The notes beneath the pieces are model-generated. The model was not told where the DNA came from. It ran no database searches and saw only the letters and a program-made list of their open reading frames with translations. A stretch of DNA of 10,494 bases from Candidatus Uhrbacteria bacterium (GTDB taxonomy: Bacteria > Patescibacteriota > Patescibacteriia > UBA9934 > GWF2-40-263): contig CAIKXH010000050.1 in assembly GCA_903831335.1 (NCBI GenBank), positions 1 to 10,494 of the forward strand. The letters run 5' to 3'. Position numbers and translations under genes: made by a program. Below, piece by piece: positions 5,540-10,494 of this stretch (positions within the stretch are counted from its first letter, which is position 1; the number at the start of each line of letters is the position of its first letter).

Positions 5540-6247
5540 ATGGAACCGCGTCAACAACAACTGCTTAAATTCATTATTGACGATTACATTCAAACCGCTG
5601 AGCCGGTTGGTTCAAGATGTTTGGTAGAGAGATATCATCTGGATATTTCGCCTGCGACCGTGAGAAATGAAATGAGTTTGTTGGAGGAAGAAGGGTATTT
5701 GCGTCAGGCACATACTTCTTCTGGAAGAATTCCAACAGAGAAGGCGTATGAGTTTTATTTGAAGGAGGTGTTAGGGAAAGGTGGAAAAGGCGGAGAGGGC
5801 GGAAAAGATGGGAACGCGTTTGGACATCTAGAACACGAGCAGAATAAAGAGTCTGCTGTGAAGTCTATTGCGAAGAGACTGATGGAAGTTTCTGGAGAAA
5901 CCGCGATTGTCGCGTTTGATCCGAACTGGAGTTTTTATACAGGTGTCTCGAATTTGATGCAGAAGCCAGAGTTTCAGGATTCGGTTTCGACTCTTGCGGG
6001 CCTTGTTGATCAATTTGATGAAGTGGTGTCAGACATGTTTGACCGAGTCTCACATGAGCCGCAAGTGTTTATCGGATCACACAATCCGTTCGGTGATCAG
6101 ATGACCACGATTATTGTGCGCTACGATTTTCCAAATACGTCTGGCGGAATCCTCGGTCTCGTTGGTCCCATGCGTATGGACTACGCAAGGAACCTCGCGC
6201 TTCTAGAGGCGGCAAAGAAGATTATTAATGAGCTGAGTGAAGAATAA
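5540..6247 (+). CDS. hrcA: Heat-inducible transcription repressor HrcA, short form (235 aa)
   Basis: HrcA represses heat-shock genes by binding CIRCE; a perfect CIRCE lies upstream. Residues 1-75 are the winged-helix DNA-binding domain, with the hallmark stretches SPATVRNEMSLLEEEGYL (37-54) and HTSSGRIPTEKAY (58-70). Residues about 100-235 are the GAF-like domain, with GVSNLMQKPEF, QVFIGSHNPFG and the highly conserved GILGLVGPMRMDYAR near the end. Typical HrcA is about 340 residues. This one is about 100 shorter, apparently lacking the dimerisation segment inserted in the GAF-like domain, as I recall for Patescibacteria. Residues 79-91 are a low-complexity glycine/lysine stretch encoded by a nonanucleotide repeat, replacing the normal linker after the DNA-binding domain. 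The ATG at 5540 has no ribosome site (context ACATCATATG). grpE begins 7 nt after the stop. Confidence 0.96.
   Translation: MEPRQQQLLKFIIDDYIQTAEPVGSRCLVERYHLDISPATVRNEMSLLEEEGYLRQAHTSSGRIPTEKAYEFYLKEVLGKGGKGGEGGKDGNAFGHLEHEQNKESAVKSIAKRLMEVSGETAIVAFDPNWSFYTGVSNLMQKPEFQDSVSTLAGLVDQFDEVVSDMFDRVSHEPQVFIGSHNPFGDQMTTIIVRYDFPNTSGGILGLVGPMRMDYARNLALLEAAKKIINELSEE
5774..5811 (+). repeat. Nonanucleotide repeat inside hrcA
   Basis: Four 9-nt units occur in a row: GGGAAAGGT, GGAAAAGGC, GGAGAGGGC and GGAAAAGAT. In frame they encode Gly-Lys/Glu-rich triplets (residues 79-91). Related 9-nt arrays lie in grpE and dnaK. Confidence 0.75.
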
Positions 6248-6254
6248 GTAAGTA

Positions 6255-6836
6255 ATGTCTGAAAGGTCGGAAACGTCTGAAATGTCTGAAAGGATTACAA
6301 ATTCTTCTCCGACCTTTCCGACCTTTCCGACATTTCCAACCTTTATGTCCGAAACACCTATCGACCCAACAACAGAACAAACTCCCGAAACACCCACAAC
6401 ATGTCCCTCCTGCGATGAATACAAACTTGGATGGCAACGGGCGCTTGCGGATTATGACAATCTGAAAAAAGATTTAATGAAGGAACGGGAAGGAATGCGA
6501 CGCGGAGCAAAAGAAGATGTTGCGGAGTCGATCATTCCGATTCTCGATCACTTTGATCAAGCTCTGAAGTTTAAACCACAAGGCCTCGACGCTACTGTCG
6601 AGAACTGGCTCACAGGCATGATGCATGTGCGTAACCAGCTTGAGAGTGTATTGCTCGAGATGGGAGTCACACCATTTGGATCTGTTGGTGAAGCATTTGA
6701 TCCGCATTTTCATGAATCCGTCGGAGAGCGTGAAGATGAATCGCAGCCAGAGCACGCTGTCGTAGAAGTTTCACAACGCGGTTGGAAACTCGGTGATCGC
6801 GTGATCAGACCAGCGACCGTTATCATAAATAAATAA
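6255..6836 (+). CDS. grpE: Nucleotide exchange factor GrpE
   Basis: GrpE releases ADP from DnaK. Order of elements counted from ATG 6255: a low-complexity N-terminus (1-30) encoded by an inverted 9-nt repeat, an acidic Pro/Thr-rich segment with a CPSC pair (about 49-52), a long dimerisation helix (EYKLGWQRALADYDNLKKDL onward), helices containing IIPILDHFDQAL, and the C-terminal beta domain with GVTPFGSVGEAFDPHFHESV and a final GWKLGDRVIRPATVIINK. The length of 193 residues is normal. The start is uncertain. ATG 6255 is 7 nt after the hrcA stop, but ATG 6345 (codon 31, also MSE) lies exactly after the repeat and would give 163 residues beginning MSETPIDPTTEQ. Neither has a ribosome site. The repeat-derived peptide looks dispensable. 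The gene lies between hrcA and dnaK. Confidence 0.95.
   Translation: MSERSETSEMSERITNSSPTFPTFPTFPTFMSETPIDPTTEQTPETPTTCPSCDEYKLGWQRALADYDNLKKDLMKEREGMRRGAKEDVAESIIPILDHFDQALKFKPQGLDATVENWLTGMMHVRNQLESVLLEMGVTPFGSVGEAFDPHFHESVGEREDESQPEHAVVEVSQRGWKLGDRVIRPATVIINK
6257..6344. repeat. Inverted nonanucleotide repeat at the grpE start
   Basis: The left arm holds four 9-nt units (GTCTGAAAG, GTCGGAAAC, GTCTGAAAT, GTCTGAAAG; 6257-6292). The right arm holds four units of the complementary type (CCGACCTTT, CCGACCTTT, CCGACATTT, CCAACCTTT; 6309-6344). They are separated by 16 nt. The arms can pair over about 30 nt with few mismatches. The repeat ends exactly where ATG 6345 begins. Confidence 0.85.
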
Positions 6837-6840
6837 GTTC

Positions 6841-6890
6841 TGTCATTGCGAGGAGTCTCGATGTTTCTGTTGAGACAACGAAGCGGTGAC
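6841..6890. repeat. Palindromic interspersed repeat, copy 2, truncated (GTCATTGCGAG family)
   Basis: The first 44 or so bases match copy 1 (2487 onward) with only a few changes, including GTCATTGCGAGGAGTCTCGA and the inner hairpin. The changes in that hairpin keep a G-T pair. The element then breaks off at CGAAGC and ends in GGTGACA instead of the usual right arm. It is therefore an incomplete copy with one intact end, located 4 nt after the grpE stop. Confidence 0.8.
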
Positions 6891-6917
6891 AAAAAACAAA
6901 ATAAAAAATAAATTTAA

Positions 6918-8906
<1,989 letters not shown>

Positions 8907-8915
8907 TATTAACGC

Positions 8916-8942
8916 AGGGGCGGGTTTTGTGCTCGCCCTTTT
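8916..8942 (+). terminator. Rho-independent terminator of the heat-shock operon
   Basis: GGGCG (8918-8922) pairs with CGCCC (8934-8938), extended inward by GG/CT pairs around the loop TTTTGTG. TTTT follows at 8939-8942. It lies 9 nt after the dnaK stop codon. Confidence 0.8.
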
Positions 8943-8979
8943 CGCGTGTTTTTGATCGTACATTCATTTATACCAAATT

Positions 8980-9363
8980 ATGACCGACACAAAATTTTTC
9001 CTTTTCTGTGACGCGGCCGCAATCACACAAGATAACAAACTCATCGCCCACGGCATCTTCGACAACCTTGGCGCAAAACAATTTCCCGTGGTGCATCCAT
9101 CGATGGCAGCGATCTTTCGCATTGAGGGGCCTGAAGTTGTTGATGGTGCAGAGCTGACGTTCCGATTGCGCAATGTGATGGCAGAAAAAGATTTGGTGGA
9201 TGCAAAATTGCCGCTGAGCATGACGCATGCAAATAATTCGTTTCAAGGTGTCGTGAATTTAGTTGCGCTTCAGCTTGAGAATGCGGGGGAGTATCATGGA
9301 ATTCTTTTAATGAATGGAAAACAGATTGCAGTATCGAAATTGATTGTAGGACAGGTGAAATAA
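8980..9363 (+). CDS. DUF6941-like protein (127 aa)
   Basis: The protein is small and beta-rich with no signal peptide or membrane helix. It begins MTDTKFFLFCDAAAITQDNK and continues LIAHGIFDNLGAKQFPVVHP. A CDAA segment, then K-L-hydrophobic-GIFD, then FP..HP is the pattern I associate with DUF6941 family proteins; their function is unknown. The second half (AELTFRLRNV, then GVVNLVALQLENAGEYHGIL and GKQIAVSKLIVGQ) reads like an immunoglobulin-like beta sandwich. ATG 8980 is the only sensible start. No ribosome site is visible; a weak TATACC at 8969-8974 sits 5 nt before the ATG, which hints at another leaderless transcript. The gene is a single unit after the heat-shock terminator and is convergent with the exported protein at 9400. 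The family assignment is from memory and moderate in confidence. Confidence 0.85.
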   Translation: MTDTKFFLFCDAAAITQDNKLIAHGIFDNLGAKQFPVVHPSMAAIFRIEGPEVVDGAELTFRLRNVMAEKDLVDAKLPLSMTHANNSFQGVVNLVALQLENAGEYHGILLMNGKQIAVSKLIVGQVK

Positions 9364-9394
9364 AAAACCCGTCGTCTTGTATGACAATGGGTTT
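9362..9394 (-). terminator. Rho-independent terminator of the exported-protein gene
   Basis: Read on the minus strand, AAACCC (9394-9389) pairs with GGGTTT (9370-9365), with an inner GTC/GAC stem. A run of six T (9367-9362) follows. The stem overlaps the stop codon of the convergent plus-strand gene. On the plus strand there is no T-run after the stem, so it is mainly a minus-strand terminator. Confidence 0.7.
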
Positions 9395-9399
9395 GGAGA

Positions 9400-9981
9400 C
9401 TAGAGGAAGAGATGTGTGCGAAGAAAGAACTCAGGTTTGATTTCGTTGCTGTTCTCCCGAAGATGAACAGCGAGATCTATGCCAACGGTTCCGAATCGGA
9501 GGAGGAAGTTTGGTCCAGCACCATGACTCCATGCGGAGCCTCCATGATAACTTCCCCAACTTTCGTACTCGATTCCTGCGTGAGCCCAGCTGGCGACTTG
9601 ATAGTCTGTTTGCAGGAACCAGTAGCCATGTTGGCTTTGCGGTTGAATGTCGGTTTCAATCCATCCCCACAATTTATTGAGATGCGGATTGAGTGTGAGA
9701 GAGATGAGCGGCTCGTTGTGCTTGAATGCCCAACCAGCTTCCAGTTCGATCTCGAGCCACCGCAACGCCTCAGCTTTGATGCCGAGGTACGAGATGGGAG
9801 CGAGTTCCCCGATCAGATTCCCAGAAGGGATAAATCGATACTCGAGCCGCATGTGTTTGCTGATCTCGTGCCCACCGTGAGCGATCACACGGATCCGAGA
9901 CGGATGCCACGCGTGTTCTGCCTGTGCCGTAGAAGAAAAGAACAACATACACGCGATCAGGGTCAATAAGAACCGAATCAT
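9400..9981 (-). CDS. Exported beta-rich protein of unknown function (193 aa)
   Basis: The ATG at 9981 has GAGG 6 nt upstream and gives a classic signal peptide: MIRFLLTLIACMLFFSSTAQA, with signal peptidase cleavage expected after AQA at residue 21. A TTG seven codons earlier keeps the frame open but would put the ribosome site inside the gene. The mature part is rich in aromatic residues and alternating polar/hydrophobic strands, such as HMRLEYRFIPSGNLIGELAP, WLEIELEAGWAF, YWFLQTDYQVASWAHAGIEY and VGIDLAVHLR, and it ends in FFLRTHLFL. This pattern resembles small outer-membrane beta barrels, although a Patescibacteria-type cell should lack an outer membrane. An exported soluble beta protein is the alternative. 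It has a consensus promoter at 10021-10049 and its own terminator. I cannot name a family. Confidence 0.85.
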   Translation of the reverse strand: MIRFLLTLIACMLFFSSTAQAEHAWHPSRIRVIAHGGHEISKHMRLEYRFIPSGNLIGELAPISYLGIKAEALRWLEIELEAGWAFKHNEPLISLTLNPHLNKLWGWIETDIQPQSQHGYWFLQTDYQVASWAHAGIEYESWGSYHGGSAWSHGAGPNFLLRFGTVGIDLAVHLRENSNEIKPEFFLRTHLFL

Positions 9982-10020
9982 GGTATTCCTCTTTGACTTC
10001 AACTGTGTGAAATCAGCTAT

Positions 10021-10049
10021 CTTCTACCATAAAATCAGTCGTTTGTCAA
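10021..10049 (-). promoter_or_regulatory. Promoter of the exported-protein gene
   Basis: On the minus strand, a perfect TTGACA (10049-10044), a 17-nt spacer and TAGAAG (10026-10021) are followed by a predicted start near 10014. The leader of about 33 nt carries the AGAGG ribosome site before the ATG at 9981. Confidence 0.65.
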
Positions 10050-10090
10050 GATGTACGTAAGTTTATCTATCAAAAAATTATCGCTTTTAC

Positions 10091-10125
10091 AAAAACAGAA
10101 TCACCTACGGGTGATTCTGTTTTTT
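10091..10125 (-). terminator. Strong symmetric terminator downstream of the GIY-YIG gene
   Basis: ACAGAATCACC and GGTGATTCTGT pair perfectly around the loop TACG (10106-10109), flanked by five A before (10091-10095) and six T after. It lies 20 nt beyond the stop of the minus-strand GIY-YIG gene. No plus-strand gene precedes it, so it serves the minus strand, although the structure works both ways. Confidence 0.9.
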
Positions 10126-10144
10126 AGCAATATGTTGGAGAATT

Positions 10145-10494
<350 letters not shown>

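Noticed and set aside
6203..6437. Minus-strand repeat-rich frames with VGKVGKVG
   Set aside because: They are the complement of the 9-nt repeat at the grpE start and lie opposite a well-supported gene.
9412..9969. 185-residue plus-strand open frame opposite the exported protein
   Set aside because: The minus strand has a promoter, ribosome site, signal peptide and terminator; the plus frame has none.

Overview
The window looks like a piece of a chromosome from a Candidate Phyla Radiation (Patescibacteria) type bacterium. This is inference. It rests on the unusually short HrcA (235 residues, lacking the usual inserted dimerisation domain), several short uncharacterised proteins, frequent lack of Shine-Dalgarno sites, promoters placed so close to start codons that transcripts would be nearly leaderless, and a left-edge protein that resembles a hypothetical family I associate with these genomes. 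TGA is used as a stop (positions 907-909, and on the minus strand at 1361-1363), so the genetic code looks standard.

Layout, left to right. Positions 1-260 (minus) hold the start of a hypothetical gene. It is divergent from a two-gene unit at 439-1138 (a soluble hypothetical and a small one-pass membrane protein), and the two -35 boxes lie back to back. A terminator, tRNA-Glu(CTC) with encoded CCA, and a second, symmetric terminator follow. An AI-2E/PerM-type membrane protein runs on the minus strand (1361-2422). An intergenic region with a short tandem repeat and a large palindromic repeat leads to a CPA2-type cation:proton antiporter with a TrkA-N domain (2640-4301), closely followed by an unrecognised gene (4306-4848). 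A short disordered-looking protein has its own promoter (4907-5344).

The centre is a heat-shock operon, hrcA-grpE-dnaK (5352-8942). It starts with a consensus sigma70-type promoter whose -10 box is the spacer of a perfect CIRCE operator, so the HrcA it encodes should repress it. It is heavily invaded by repeats. There is a 110-bp palindrome in the hrcA leader, and nonanucleotide repeats of related sequence inside each of the three genes. Two copies of a GTCATTGCGAG-type palindromic repeat sit between grpE and dnaK, and one more lies upstream of the antiporter. dnaJ does not follow dnaK.

The right end has a DUF6941-like protein (8980-9363), a convergent exported beta-rich protein (9400-9981, minus) with a good promoter and terminator, a small GIY-YIG nuclease-like protein (10145-10426, minus) with a strong terminator, and the last codons of another minus-strand gene at the right edge.

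The most unusual feature is the repeat load on the chaperone operon, especially the shared 9-nt repeat in all three genes and the inverted 9-nt repeat that duplicates the grpE start region.
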